From contig NZ_JAUCBS010000013.1 in assembly GCF_034676705.1 (NCBI RefSeq), positions 1,778,501-1,842,500 on the forward strand: a DNA stretch of 64,000 nt, read 5' to 3'. Shown here piece by piece: positions 1 through 8,429 of the stretch; positions within the stretch are counted from its first letter, which is position 1, and each line of letters starts with the position of its first letter. Made by a program: the position numbers and the translations under genes. Source of the stretch: Gemmobacter sp. (GTDB lineage Bacteria > Pseudomonadota > Alphaproteobacteria > Rhodobacterales > Rhodobacteraceae). Under the pieces are notes generated by a model. The model was not told where the DNA came from. It did not search any database and saw only the letters and a program-made list of their open reading frames with translations.

Positions 1-1
1 C

Positions 2-1690
2 GAGGTGGCGCGCCACCGGATCACGCTGATCTTTCACAACACCCGCGCGCAGGCGGAGCTGTTCTTTCAGGCGCTGTGGATGGTGAACGACGATGGCCTG
101 CCCATTGCGATCCACCATGGCGCGCTGGCGCGCGAACAGCGCCAGCGGGTCGAGGCGGCGATGGCGGCGGGGCAGTTGCGCGCCGTGGTCTGCACCGGCA
201 CGCTGGATCTGGGGATCGACTGGGGCGATGTGGATCTGGTGATCCAGATCGGGGCGCCGAAGAACGTCAAGCGGCTGGTGCAGCGGATCGGCCGGGCGAA
301 CCACCGCTACAACGCGCCGTCCAAGGCGCTGCTGGTGCCGGCCAACCGTTTCGAGGTGGTGGAATGCGTCGCCGCGCTGGAGGCGGTGCGCGCCCGCGAT
401 CTGGATGGAGAGCCGCGCGGCCCCGGGCCGCTGGACGTGCTGTGCCAGCAGATCCTGATTGCCGCCTGTTCGGGCCCCTTTGCCGCCGATGACCTCTATG
501 CCGAGGTGACGGGCGCCGGCCCCTATGCCGGGCTGCCTCGGGCGGATTTCGATGCCTGTCTGGATTACGCGGCAACCGGTGGCTATGCGCTGCGCGCCTA
601 TGACCGCTGGCAGCGGCTGATGCTGCGCGATGGCCTCTGGCGCCTGCGCGATCCGCGGTCGGCGGCGGTGATCCGGCAGAACATCGGCACCATCATCGAC
701 ACCGAGACGCTGAAGGTCCGCCTGCGCGGCCGGGGCGGCGTGCCGCTGGGCGAGATCGAGGAGGGCTTTGCCGCCACCCTCACCCCCGGCGACACCTTCC
801 TGATGGGTGGAGAGGTGGTGCGCTACGAGGGATTGCGCGAGCTGACGGTGGAGGTCACGCGCAACCCCGGCCGCGCGCCGAAGGTGGCGGTGTTCAACGG
901 CACCAAATTCGCCACCTCCACCCTGCTGGCCGAGCGGATGCTGCGCATGTTCCAGCAGCCGCGCTGGCCGGGATTGCCGGCGCATACCGCCCGCTGGCTG
1001 GCCTTGCAGCGCGAGGTGTCGCGTCTGCCGGAACCGGGGCGGTTGCTGGTGGAAGGTTTCGACTGGGACGGGCGGGCGCAGACCGTGGTCTACGGCTTTG
1101 CCGGGCGCAATGCGCAGCAGACGCTGGGCCTGCTGCTGACCAACCGGATGGAGGCCGAGGGGCTGCACCCGCTGGGCTTTGTCGCCACCGATTATGCCAC
1201 GCTGATCTGGGGGCTGGATCCGGTGCCCGACATTCGCCCGCTGCTGGACGCGGGCCGGCTGCGCGACGGGCTGGAGGGCTGGCTGGCCGGCAATGCGGTG
1301 ATGAAGCGGACCTTCCGGTCGGTTGCCATCGTGGCGGGGCTGATCGAACAATCCCGCGCCGGGCAGCGCAAATCGGGGCGGCAGGCGACGTTTTCGTCGG
1401 ATATCCTCTATGACACGCTGCGCCGGCACGATCCCGACCACCTGCTGTTGCGCATCACGCGCGACGAGGCGGCGCGGGGCCTGGTGGATTTTGGCCGGAT
1501 CGAGGCGATGCTGGACCGGGTGGGCGACCGCATCGACCATCTGCATCTGGACCGGCTGCCGCCGCTGGCCGCGCCGCTGATGCTGGAACCAGGGCGTATC
1601 CCCATTCATGGCGCCGCGCGCGAGGCGCTGATGGACCGCGCGGCAGAACAGCTGTTGCAGGCGGCGGGTCTTGGTGTGCCCGGGGGCTGA
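2..1690 (+). CDS. Ligase-associated Lhr-like DEXH-box DNA helicase, C-terminal part
   Basis: The reading frame is open from the window edge, so the N-terminus with Walker A and B lies upstream. What remains starts in the second RecA-like domain: HNTRAQAE, then GTLDLGIDWG (motif V region) and QRIGRANHR (motif VI arginine finger region) within the first 100 residues. About 450 residues of the winged-helix and Lhr-core C-terminal region follow. Members of this family are ATP-dependent 3'-5' helicases that act in DNA repair with an ATP-dependent ligase, an exonuclease and PdeM. The pdeM-like gene about 90 bp downstream on the same strand supports that cluster. The family assignment is firm; the exact role is inferred from context. 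Confidence 0.88.
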   Translation, partial: EVARHRITLIFHNTRAQAELFFQALWMVNDDGLPIAIHHGALAREQRQRVEAAMAAGQLRAVVCTGTLDLGIDWGDVDLVIQIGAPKNVKRLVQRIGRANHRYNAPSKALLVPANRFEVVECVAALEAVRARDLDGEPRGPGPLDVLCQQILIAACSGPFAADDLYAEVTGAGPYAGLPRADFDACLDYAATGGYALRAYDRWQRLMLRDGLWRLRDPRSAAVIRQNIGTIIDTETLKVRLRGRGGVPLGEIEEGFAATLTPGDTFLMGGEVVRYEGLRELTVEVTRNPGRAPKVAVFNGTKFATSTLLAERMLRMFQQPRWPGLPAHTARWLALQREVSRLPEPGRLLVEGFDWDGRAQTVVYGFAGRNAQQTLGLLLTNRMEAEGLHPLGFVATDYATLIWGLDPVPDIRPLLDAGRLRDGLEGWLAGNAVMKRTFRSVAIVAGLIEQSRAGQRKSGRQATFSSDILYDTLRRHDPDHLLLRITRDEAARGLVDFGRIEAMLDRVGDRIDHLHLDRLPPLAAPLMLEPGRIPIHGAAREALMDRAAEQLLQAAGLGVPGG

Positions 1691-1780
1691 GCGCACGGTG
1701 TTTTTTGCCAGCTGACCTATGATTTGTGGTTTCGGGACAGGTGGCTTGCGGCGCGGGCGCGGATCTGCTGGGTTTGCGGC

Positions 1781-2425
1781 ATGAGCGGATACGGTTTCAC
1801 ATTCCGGGACGAGGCGCTGGAGGCGCGGGCAAGCGGCGTGCTGTGGTGGCCGGCGGCCCGCGTGCTGGCAGTGGGCGACCTGCATTTCGGCAAGGCGCAG
1901 CGCGGTGCGCTGCGCGGCGGCGGCCTGCTGCCGCCCTATGACATGCGCGAGACGCTGGCCCGGCTGGATGCCGAGATCGCCGCGCTGGACCCGGCCATCG
2001 TCGTGGCGCTGGGCGACAGTTTCGACGACCCCGAGGCCGAAGCGCGACTGCTGGAGGCCGATGCGGTCTGGCTGGCGCGGCTGATGGCGGGGCGGGAATG
2101 GCTGTGGATTGCCGGCAACCACGATCCGGGGCCGGTGGCGATGGGCGGCAGCCTGCTGGCACAGTGGGACCACCGCGGGCTGGCGTTCCGGCATGTCGCG
2201 CAAGGGGTGGGCGAGATCTCGGCCCATTACCACCCCAAGGCACGGCTGGCGGGCGTGGCGCGGCCGTGTTTCCTGCTGGATGGCGACCGGGTGATCCTGC
2301 CGGCCTTCGGTGCCTATACCGGGGGCCTGGATTGCCGGCGCGATCCGCTGGCAGGGCTGATGGGGCCGGGCGCGCTGGCGGTGCTGACCGGCACCCGCGC
2401 CCGCGTGCTGCCGATGCCGCGATGA
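1781..2425 (+). CDS. pdeM: Ligase-associated DNA damage response endonuclease PdeM
   Basis: A 214-residue metallophosphoesterase. The metal-site motifs are VGDLHFGK near residue 30, then LGDSFDD and AGNHDPG, with a late HYHPKA (GHxH-like) element. I chose the ATG at 1781 because MSGYGFTF matches the usual start of this family; an in-frame ATG at 1724 would add 19 unlikely residues. It follows the Lhr-like helicase on the same strand, the usual arrangement of the bacterial ligase-associated repair cluster. Expected activity is metal-dependent phosphodiesterase or endonuclease in the cytoplasm. Confidence 0.85.
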   Translation: MSGYGFTFRDEALEARASGVLWWPAARVLAVGDLHFGKAQRGALRGGGLLPPYDMRETLARLDAEIAALDPAIVVALGDSFDDPEAEARLLEADAVWLARLMAGREWLWIAGNHDPGPVAMGGSLLAQWDHRGLAFRHVAQGVGEISAHYHPKARLAGVARPCFLLDGDRVILPAFGAYTGGLDCRRDPLAGLMGPGALAVLTGTRARVLPMPR

Positions 2426-2438
2426 CGTGGCGGTATGG

Positions 2439-2478
2439 TTCAAACTTGAAACTTCTGCGGATCTGCGCTTTGATCAAA
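2439..2478. promoter_or_regulatory. Two palindromes upstream of kynU (possible operator)
   Basis: TTCAAACTTGAA (2439-2450) and TTTGATCAAA (2469-2478) are both inverted repeats. They lie 20-60 bp before the kynU start in an AT-richer patch. They could be sites for a transcriptional regulator of tryptophan or kynurenine use (Lrp/KynR- or MarR-type). The palindromes are seen; the regulator is a guess. Confidence 0.35.
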
Positions 2479-2498
2479 TTCGGACAAGGGAGGGTGCC

Positions 2499-3695
2499 AT
2501 GACCACCGATTTTGCCGCCACCAAGGCGATGTTCGACCTGCCGACGGGGGTGATCTATCTGGACGGCAATTCGCTGGGCCCCTTGCCCAAGGGGGTGGCC
2601 GAACGGGTCGGCCGCGCGGTGACCGACGAATGGGGCCAGATGCTGATCACCGGCTGGAACAAGGCCGGCTGGATGGACATGCCCGCCCGCGTCGGCGACC
2701 GGATCGCCCGGCTGATCGGCGTGGCGCCCGGCACGGTGGTGATGGGCGATACCCTGTCGATCAAGGTCTATCAGGCGCTGGCCTCGGCGCTGGAGATGAA
2801 CCCGGGGCGCAAGGTGATCCTGTCGGATACCGGGAACTTTCCGTCGGATCTTTATATCGCCAACGGGTTGGTGCGCACGCTGGGGCAGGGGTATGAACTG
2901 CGCACCGTGGCGCCCGAACAGGTGCTGGACGCCATCGACGACACCGTCGCGGTGACCATGATCACCGAAGTGGATTACCGCACCGGCCGGCGCCACGACA
3001 TGAAGGCGATCACGGCCAGGGCCCATGCGGTGGGCGCGCTGGCGGTCTGGGATCTGGCGCATTCGGCCGGCGCGGTGGATTGCGCGCTGGCGGATTGCGA
3101 TGTCGATTTTGCGGTCGGCTGCACCTACAAATACCTCAATTCCGGCCCCGGCGGCCCAGCCTTCATCTACGTTGCCCCGCGCCATGCCGAAACCGCGCGG
3201 CCCGCCCTGTCGGGCTGGCTGGGGCACGAGGCGCCGTTCGCCTTCGACCTCGACTATCGCCCTGGCCGGGGGATCGAACGGATGCGCGTGGGCACCCCGC
3301 CCATCCTGCAACTGGCAGCCCTTGATGCGGCGCTGGACGTCTGGAACGGCGTGACCCTGGCCGACCTGCGCGCCCGGTCGCTGCACCTGACCGACCTGTT
3401 CATCGAGGGCGTCGAGGCGGCCTGCCCGGACTTGGCCCTGGTCACGCCGCGCGACCATGCGATGCGCGGGTCGCAGGCCAGCTTTGCCCACCCCGAAGGC
3501 TATGCCATCATGCAGGCCCTGATCGCGCGCGGCGTGATCGGCGATTTCCGCGCCCCAGATATCCTGCGCTTTGGCCTGACCCCGCTTTACATCGGCGAGT
3601 CCGACGTGCAGGCTGCGGTGGCGATCCTGAAGGATGTCATGGACAGCCGCCAGTGGGACCGCCCCGAATTCAAGACCCGCGCCAAGGTGACCTGA
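2499..3695 (+). CDS. kynU: Kynureninase
   Basis: A 398-residue fold-type I PLP enzyme that cleaves L-kynurenine to anthranilate and alanine (also 3-hydroxykynurenine) in tryptophan catabolism. Visible signatures are YLDGNSLGPLPKG near the N-terminus, VWDLAHSAGA with the PLP-binding aspartate, and GCTYKYLNSGPGGPAF with the Schiff-base lysine. Length is normal for the family. The ATG at 2499 follows an AAGGGAGGG ribosome site; a longer frame from 2427 would run through the palindromic promoter region. The kynA gene follows on the same strand after a hairpin, so the two form a short kynurenine-pathway locus. No kynB formamidase is visible nearby. Confidence 0.93.
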   Translation: MTTDFAATKAMFDLPTGVIYLDGNSLGPLPKGVAERVGRAVTDEWGQMLITGWNKAGWMDMPARVGDRIARLIGVAPGTVVMGDTLSIKVYQALASALEMNPGRKVILSDTGNFPSDLYIANGLVRTLGQGYELRTVAPEQVLDAIDDTVAVTMITEVDYRTGRRHDMKAITARAHAVGALAVWDLAHSAGAVDCALADCDVDFAVGCTYKYLNSGPGGPAFIYVAPRHAETARPALSGWLGHEAPFAFDLDYRPGRGIERMRVGTPPILQLAALDAALDVWNGVTLADLRARSLHLTDLFIEGVEAACPDLALVTPRDHAMRGSQASFAHPEGYAIMQALIARGVIGDFRAPDILRFGLTPLYIGESDVQAAVAILKDVMDSRQWDRPEFKTRAKVT

Positions 3696-3715
3696 GCGTC
3701 ATGCATCATCTTGCC

Positions 3716-3795
3716 CCAAATACCCCTGCCGGAGGCATCGCCGCCTGCCACCTGCGCAGGTGGCAAGGTCGGATGCCTCCGGCGGGGATATTTGG
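3716..3795. repeat. Long nested hairpin, dispersed TATTT-type repeat, between kynU and kynA
   Basis: Arms 3716-3739 and 3772-3795 are near-perfect reverse complements (core GATGCCTCCGGCGGGG, ending in ATATTTGG). They enclose a second perfect palindrome, GCCACCTGCGCAGGTGGC (3747-3764). The outer sequence is the same family as the elements at 12746, 21026, 26527, 27901, 43981 and 63929. It may also act as a terminator or mRNA-processing hairpin between the two kyn genes. Confidence 0.7.
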
Positions 3796-3942
3796 ATCAG
3801 AGCGAATGGGGGCGGGCCTGCCGCCCCTGTGCCGGCCGTCGGGCTGGGCCTGCCTGTGGCGCCGGCTGGGATCGGTGTCGATATTATGCCGGAGGGATGT
3901 GGCCGCCGCCTGACCGCCACATCCAGTTACAGGAACCCCGAC

Positions 3943-4782
3943 ATGACCAATACCCCCTATGATCCTGCCCGCGAAGGCGCGCAGATGTCTTTTGATGGCC
4001 GCCTGTCCTATGGCGACTACCTGCAGATCGACCGCATCCTGTCCAGCCAGCACCTGCTGACCGGCGCGCATGACGAGATGCTGTTCATCATCCAGCACCA
4101 GACCAGCGAGCTGTGGATGCGCCTTGCGCTGCATGAACTCGATGCCGCGCGCACCGCGATTGCCGCCGACCGCCCGCGCGAGGCGTTCAAGATGCTGGCG
4201 CGGATCGCACGCATCTTTGAACAGCTGAACAACGCCTGGGATGTGCTGCGCACCATGACGCCCAGCGATTACACCACCTTCCGCGAAGGGCTGGGGCAAT
4301 CGTCGGGGTTCCAGTCGCACCAGTACCGGCTGGTCGAATATGCCGTCGGCAACCGCAACCTGGCCATGATGCGCCCGCATGCCCACCGCCCCGATCTGGT
4401 CGCGCTGCTGGAGGCGGAACTGGCCCGGCCGAGCCTGTATGACGAGGCGCTGCGCTATCTGGCGCGGCAGGGCCTGCCGGTGCCGCAGGCGGTGCTGACC
4501 CGCGACCTGCGCCGCCACTGGGAGCCGGATGCCGGCGTGCAGGCGGTGTGGGAAACCGTCTACCGCGACCCGCGCAACCATTGGGAGGCCTATGAGCTGG
4601 CCGAAAAGCTGGTGGATTTCGAGGATTACTTCCGCCGCTGGCGCTTCAACCATGTCACCACGGTGGAACGGGTGATCGGGTTCAAGCGCGGCACGGGGGG
4701 CACCGCCGGGGTGCAATACCTGCGCCGCATGCTGGAGGTGGAGCTGTTCCCCGAACTCTGGCATCTGCGCACGACCTTGTGA
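3943..4782 (+). CDS. kynA: Tryptophan 2,3-dioxygenase
   Basis: A 279-residue haem dioxygenase that opens the indole ring of L-tryptophan to N-formylkynurenine, the first step of the pathway that kynU continues. Family signatures are YGDYLQIDRILSSQ, FIIQHQTSELWMRL with a substrate-site histidine, SSGFQSHQYR, and near the C-terminus RFNHVTTVERVIGFKRGTGG, which carries the expected proximal haem histidine. The start at 3943 was chosen because upstream in-frame sequence (from 3760) is the hairpin and spacer. A weak AGGAA ribosome site precedes it. Expression may be separate from kynU because of the hairpin between them. Confidence 0.93.
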   Translation: MTNTPYDPAREGAQMSFDGRLSYGDYLQIDRILSSQHLLTGAHDEMLFIIQHQTSELWMRLALHELDAARTAIAADRPREAFKMLARIARIFEQLNNAWDVLRTMTPSDYTTFREGLGQSSGFQSHQYRLVEYAVGNRNLAMMRPHAHRPDLVALLEAELARPSLYDEALRYLARQGLPVPQAVLTRDLRRHWEPDAGVQAVWETVYRDPRNHWEAYELAEKLVDFEDYFRRWRFNHVTTVERVIGFKRGTGGTAGVQYLRRMLEVELFPELWHLRTTL

Positions 4783-4867
4783 CCAGCGGGGGCGCTTGCG
4801 GAAATTTCCGTTGAGGTCCGTGGCGTTCGGCCTAGACTTGACCTTGTGCGAACAACCGGAGCTTTCC

Positions 4868-5500
4868 ATGCGCCCCCTTCTTCCGGCCCTGATGCTGGCC
4901 CTGCTGGCCGCCTGCACCTTTGACCCCGAGACCGGCACCTTCGTCGAGGTCAAGGAGGAACCGCGCCCCGTTGCCTATGTTTCGGCCAAGGACGGGGCGC
5001 ATGTCATTCCGGCGGTGGATGCGGCCAAGGTGCCGGTGGCCTATCAGCGCATGCTGGTGCCCAATCCCCTGCCGCAAGAGGTGCCGGGGACCATCCTGGT
5101 CGATACCCAGACGCGCCACCTGTATCTGATCCAGGACAAGCGCACCGCGCTGCGCTATGGCATCGGGGTGGGGCGCGACGGCTTTGGCTGGGCGGGCGAG
5201 ACGGTGGTGGCGCGCAAGGCGCATTGGCCGACCTGGACCCCGCCGCCCGAAATGATCAAGCGCCAGCCCGAATTGCAACGCTGGGCCGAAGGCCAGCCCG
5301 GTGGCCCCTCCAACCCGTTGGGCGCGCGGGCGATCTATCTCTACAAGGACGGCCACGACACCGGCTTCCGCATCCACGGCACCCCGCAATGGAAGACCAT
5401 CGGGACGAATGCGTCGTCGGGGTGTTTCAGGATGATCCAGCAGGACGTGGTGGATTTGTATGACCGGGTGCAGCCGGGCGCGAAGGTGATTGTGAGGTAG
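4868..5500 (+). CDS. L,D-transpeptidase (YkuD) lipoprotein
   Basis: A 210-residue predicted lipoprotein. The signal sequence MRPLLPALMLALLAAC has a clear lipobox (LLAAC), placing the protein at a membrane facing the periplasm. The C-terminal YkuD domain keeps the catalytic HGTPQW and SSGCFRM elements (His and Cys of the active site). Family members crosslink peptidoglycan 3-3 or attach proteins to it. The ATG at 4868 is chosen because it starts directly with the signal peptide; a frame from 4796 would bury it. Only 7 bp separate it from the next gene, but that gene looks acquired, so the spacing may be accidental. Confidence 0.87.
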   Translation: MRPLLPALMLALLAACTFDPETGTFVEVKEEPRPVAYVSAKDGAHVIPAVDAAKVPVAYQRMLVPNPLPQEVPGTILVDTQTRHLYLIQDKRTALRYGIGVGRDGFGWAGETVVARKAHWPTWTPPPEMIKRQPELQRWAEGQPGGPSNPLGARAIYLYKDGHDTGFRIHGTPQWKTIGTNASSGCFRMIQQDVVDLYDRVQPGAKVIVR

Positions 5501-5507
5501 GGCGGTC

Positions 5508-6410
5508 GTGTCCGATACCGCGAACGCTGGGCCGGTCTGGGGCGAAATGGCTCATTTCATTTCGGTCTTCTCTCACCAGTTCTTTGTCGCGCCTGCCGAT
5601 CAGAACTACTATCTGGCCCGCTTTGCTCGTCTGGCGGGTCTACACGAGGAGTTCTGGTGGCAGGGGCTGCAAGCCATCGAGAAGTATCTCAAGGCCGGGC
5701 TGGTGATGAATGGCCGAAGCGTGAAGACGTTCGGCCATGACATTCAGGCGCTTTACGCAGCGCACCGTGAAGTCTTCGCCGATATGGCATTCACCGCTTT
5801 GGAGAAGCCCGCCGATCTTGCCGACGACCTCTGGAACTCGGCGTCGCTTGCCAGTTTTCTGAGGCGTGTAGAATGGCAGGGGAACCCGAATACCCGCTAC
5901 GGATTGATCAGTTATAGCAATCGTCCCGAGGACGTGTTCGTTCTTGATCAGGTGGTATTCGAGCTGCGTCGCCGCACGATCGGGTTGGACTGGATTGTCG
6001 GAGAGCTTTGGCCCGAGCCCGACCTGCAACTCTATCTCGGCCAGCCCTACCGCGAGGTTTTATCAACTGAGCCGGGTCGGCAATTCCGCGAGTTCAATGT
6101 ACCCAAAGGCAGCTTGTCCCACGTTGGTGCTGACTTTAGCGACGTCTTTCATTCGTGGTATCGGGCTTTTCGACGTGCACCGGCAGACACTGAGAAACCG
6201 CTGCTTCGGCGCTTCGTGCCGAGAACGGACATAAAGAACAACTATCTTCATATATTCTACAGCAGCCTGGAGGTGGGGAAAATCGATGATTCAACCGCCG
6301 AAAAGGTGCGCTGGCTCTGTGACAACATTCTGTCGTCCCGTCCTATGGTGCAGGAGTTGATGAAAAAGTTTGAGGCGGCCCGCACCGGCCGCCCACCGGA
6401 TCCCATGTGA
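5508..6410 (+). CDS. Uncharacterised HEPN-like protein
   Basis: A 300-residue protein with no confident family. Residues about 35-80 (QAIEKYLKAGLVMNG, then TFGHDIQALYAAH) resemble a HEPN four-helix domain, as found in many RNases of toxin-antitoxin and defence systems. An R-x6-H spacing (R70, H77) is present, but it falls in what would be the first inter-helix loop, so I do not claim it is catalytic. The remaining 200 residues are soluble with no transmembrane segment. Base composition is clearly lower in GC than its neighbours, and a diverged second copy of the gatB tail abuts its stop. Both suggest acquisition. No partner antitoxin is visible. Confidence 0.6.
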   Translation: MSDTANAGPVWGEMAHFISVFSHQFFVAPADQNYYLARFARLAGLHEEFWWQGLQAIEKYLKAGLVMNGRSVKTFGHDIQALYAAHREVFADMAFTALEKPADLADDLWNSASLASFLRRVEWQGNPNTRYGLISYSNRPEDVFVLDQVVFELRRRTIGLDWIVGELWPEPDLQLYLGQPYREVLSTEPGRQFREFNVPKGSLSHVGADFSDVFHSWYRAFRRAPADTEKPLLRRFVPRTDIKNNYLHIFYSSLEVGKIDDSTAEKVRWLCDNILSSRPMVQELMKKFEAARTGRPPDPM

Positions 6411-6411
6411 C

Positions 6412-6500
6412 CTACAACCCCAGCTTCCGCATCACCAGATCATTCACCGCCGCCGGGTTCGCCTTTCCCCCCGTCGCCTTCAACACTTGGCCGATGAACC
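6412..6500 (-). pseudogene. Detached, diverged copy of the gatB 3' end
   Basis: On the minus strand this stretch reads GFIGQVLKATGGKANP, continues AAVNDLVMRKLGL and ends in TAG. The end of the intact gatB (6591-6680) reads WFVGQVMKATGGKANP and then TVNDLVMRKLGL. Both the start of similarity and the stop codon are shared, with about a dozen base differences over 88 bp. It is a second gatB tail without the body of the gene, lying between the HEPN-like gene and a REP pair. Confidence 0.8.
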
Positions 6501-6594
6501 CGTAGGGCGGGGTTCACCCCGCCCAGCGGTACGCACGTCTATTTCTTCATGCCAAGAACGGGGCGGCGGGCTGGCGGGGTGAACCCCACCCTAT
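6500..6594. repeat. REP-type inverted pair
   Basis: Two near-identical inverted arms, 6500-6523 (core GGGCGGGGTTCACCCCGCC) and 6571-6593 (core GGCGGGGTGAACCCCACCC), flank a 47-bp spacer. Each arm is itself palindromic (GGGGTTCACCCC). The right arm overlaps the stop codon of gatB. This looks like a REP/BIME or small MITE and is different from the TATTT repeats elsewhere. Confidence 0.7.
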
Positions 6595-8102
6595 AACCCC
6601 AGCTTCCGCATCACCAGGTCGTTCACCGTTGCCGGGTTCGCCTTGCCGCCGGTCGCCTTCATCACCTGGCCGACGAACCAGCCGGCGAGCTTGGCATTGG
6701 CCTTGGCCTTTTCCACCTGCGCGGGGTTGGCGGCGATGATTTCGTCCACCGCGGCCTCGATGGCGCCGGTGTCGGTGACCTGCTTCATGCCGCGGGCATC
6801 CACGATGGCAGCGGGGTTACCGCCCTCTACCCACAGGATCTCGAACAGATCCTTGGCGATCTTGCCCGAAATGGTCTGGTCGGCCAGCAGATCCAGCAGG
6901 CCCCCCAGTTGCGCGGCGGATACCGGGCTGTCGGTGATCGACAGGCCTTCCTTGTTCAGGCGGCCGAACAGCTCGTTGATGACCCAGTTCGCGGCCTGCT
7001 TGCCATCGCGGCCAGCCGCAACCGCATCGAAGTAATCGGCGGCGTCCAGTTCGGCGGTCAGCACCGAGGCGTCGTAATCGGTCAGGCCGAAATCGCCCAT
7101 GAAGCGGGCCTTTTTCGCATCCGGCAGTTCCGGCATGCTGGCGGCGATGCCGTCCACCCAGTCCTGCTCGATCTCCAAGGGCAGCAGGTCGGGGCAGGGG
7201 AAGTAGCGGTAATCATGCGCCTCTTCCTTGGACCGCATCGACCGGGTTTCGTTGCGGTCGGGGTCATAGAGGCGGGTTTCCTGCACCACCTGACCGCCAT
7301 CCTCGACAATGGCGATCTGGCGGCGGGCCTCATAGTCGATGGCGGCCTGGATGAAGCGCATCGAGTTCATGTTCTTGATCTCGCACCGCGTGCCAAGATG
7401 CGAGAAATCCTGCGTTTCCTGATATTTCTCATACTGACCAGGCCGGCAGACCGAGACGTTGACGTCGGCCCGCAGGTTGCCGTTCTGCATGTTGCCATCG
7501 CAGGTGCCCAGATAGCGCAGGATCTGGCGCAGCTTGGCGACATAGGCCGCCGCCTCCTCGGGGCCGCGAATGTCGGGGCGGCTGACGATTTCCATCAGCG
7601 CCACGCCGGTGCGGTTGAAATCGACAAAGGACAGGTTCGGATCCATGTCGTGGATCGACTTGCCGGCATCCTGTTCCAGATGGATGCGTTCGATCCGCAC
7701 GCGCCGGGCAATGCCGGGGCCCATGTCCACGATCACCTCGCCCTCGCCCACGATGGGGTGGTAAAGCTGGGAAATCTGGTAGCCCTGCGGCAGGTCGGGG
7801 TAGAAATAGTTCTTGCGGTCAAAGGCCGAGCGCAGGTTGATGCCCGCCTTCAGCCCCAGCCCGGTGCGCACCGCCTGTTCCACGCAGAATTCGTTGATCA
7901 CCGGCAGCATGCCCGGCATCGCCGCGTCGACAAAGGCGACGTTGCTGTTGGGTTCCGCCCCGAAGGTGGTCGAGGCGCCCGAGAACAGCTTGGCGTTCGA
8001 GGAAACCTGCGCGTGGATTTCCATCCCGATCACCAGTTCCCAGTCATGCTTGGCCCCGGCGATAACCTTGGGTTTCGGCGGCTGGAAGGTCAGGTCGAGC
8101 AT
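6591..8102 (-). CDS. gatB: Aspartyl/glutamyl-tRNA amidotransferase subunit B
   Basis: A 503-residue GatB. With GatA and GatC it converts Glu-tRNA-Gln and Asp-tRNA-Asn to the amidated forms. Family features are WELVIGMEIHAQVSS at the start, DRKNYFYPDLPQGYQISQ, a central region with GTRCEIKNMNS, and the C-terminal GatB/YqeY helical domain ending GKANPATVNDLVMRKLGL. The start at 8102 (MLDLTFQPPKPKV) is preferred over 8123, which lacks a good ribosome site. gatA and gatC are not in the window. The 3' end is duplicated downstream and overlapped by a REP arm, so its terminator region has been rebuilt. Confidence 0.95.
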   Translation of the reverse strand: MLDLTFQPPKPKVIAGAKHDWELVIGMEIHAQVSSNAKLFSGASTTFGAEPNSNVAFVDAAMPGMLPVINEFCVEQAVRTGLGLKAGINLRSAFDRKNYFYPDLPQGYQISQLYHPIVGEGEVIVDMGPGIARRVRIERIHLEQDAGKSIHDMDPNLSFVDFNRTGVALMEIVSRPDIRGPEEAAAYVAKLRQILRYLGTCDGNMQNGNLRADVNVSVCRPGQYEKYQETQDFSHLGTRCEIKNMNSMRFIQAAIDYEARRQIAIVEDGGQVVQETRLYDPDRNETRSMRSKEEAHDYRYFPCPDLLPLEIEQDWVDGIAASMPELPDAKKARFMGDFGLTDYDASVLTAELDAADYFDAVAAGRDGKQAANWVINELFGRLNKEGLSITDSPVSAAQLGGLLDLLADQTISGKIAKDLFEILWVEGGNPAAIVDARGMKQVTDTGAIEAAVDEIIAANPAQVEKAKANAKLAGWFVGQVMKATGGKANPATVNDLVMRKLGL

Positions 8103-8177
8103 GGGCGTCCCTTTCTGCGGCATCGCCCTGTCCTAGTCGCTGGGGCGCGGCGCTTCAAGGTGCTTGTGGGGCAGGGG

Positions 8178-8429
8178 TCAGCCGGGTTTGCGGGCCTGCT
8201 GGTCATGGGCGCGCAATTCGTCGCGCAGGGCCTGCCACGATCCAAAGCTGGCCATCCGCGCCATATCGGCATCAATCAACGCCTCGGGCGCGAGGCCGGG
8301 GGTCAGGTCGGGCCGGTTGGCCGCGCCCGCCGATGCGCGGCGCGCGGTCAGGAACGCCAGCGCCCCGGCCAGCGACCGGCGCAGCGATGGTGCCTGGGCT
8401 GTTGCCCGGTAGTCTTGTGCGATTGACAT
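8178..8429 (-). CDS. Small uncharacterised protein
   Basis: An 83-residue frame, alanine- and arginine-rich, ending in RKPG, with no signal peptide or membrane segment. A GAGGG ribosome site five bases before the ATG supports translation. It lies upstream of gatB on the same strand. I do not recognise the family; a helical region of about 50 residues is the only structural hint. Confidence 0.5.
   Translation of the reverse strand: MSIAQDYRATAQAPSLRRSLAGALAFLTARRASAGAANRPDLTPGLAPEALIDADMARMASFGSWQALRDELRAHDQQARKPG

Noticed and set aside
64..82. In-frame ATG at position 82 or 5'-proximal ATGs as the true start of the helicase
   Set aside because: The frame is open to the window edge and helicase motifs begin immediately, so the gene is simply truncated by the window.
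1797..3491. A 564-codon minus-strand frame opposite pdeM and kynU
   Set aside because: It is a shadow frame of two recognised genes, with low-complexity translation and no ribosome site or family features.
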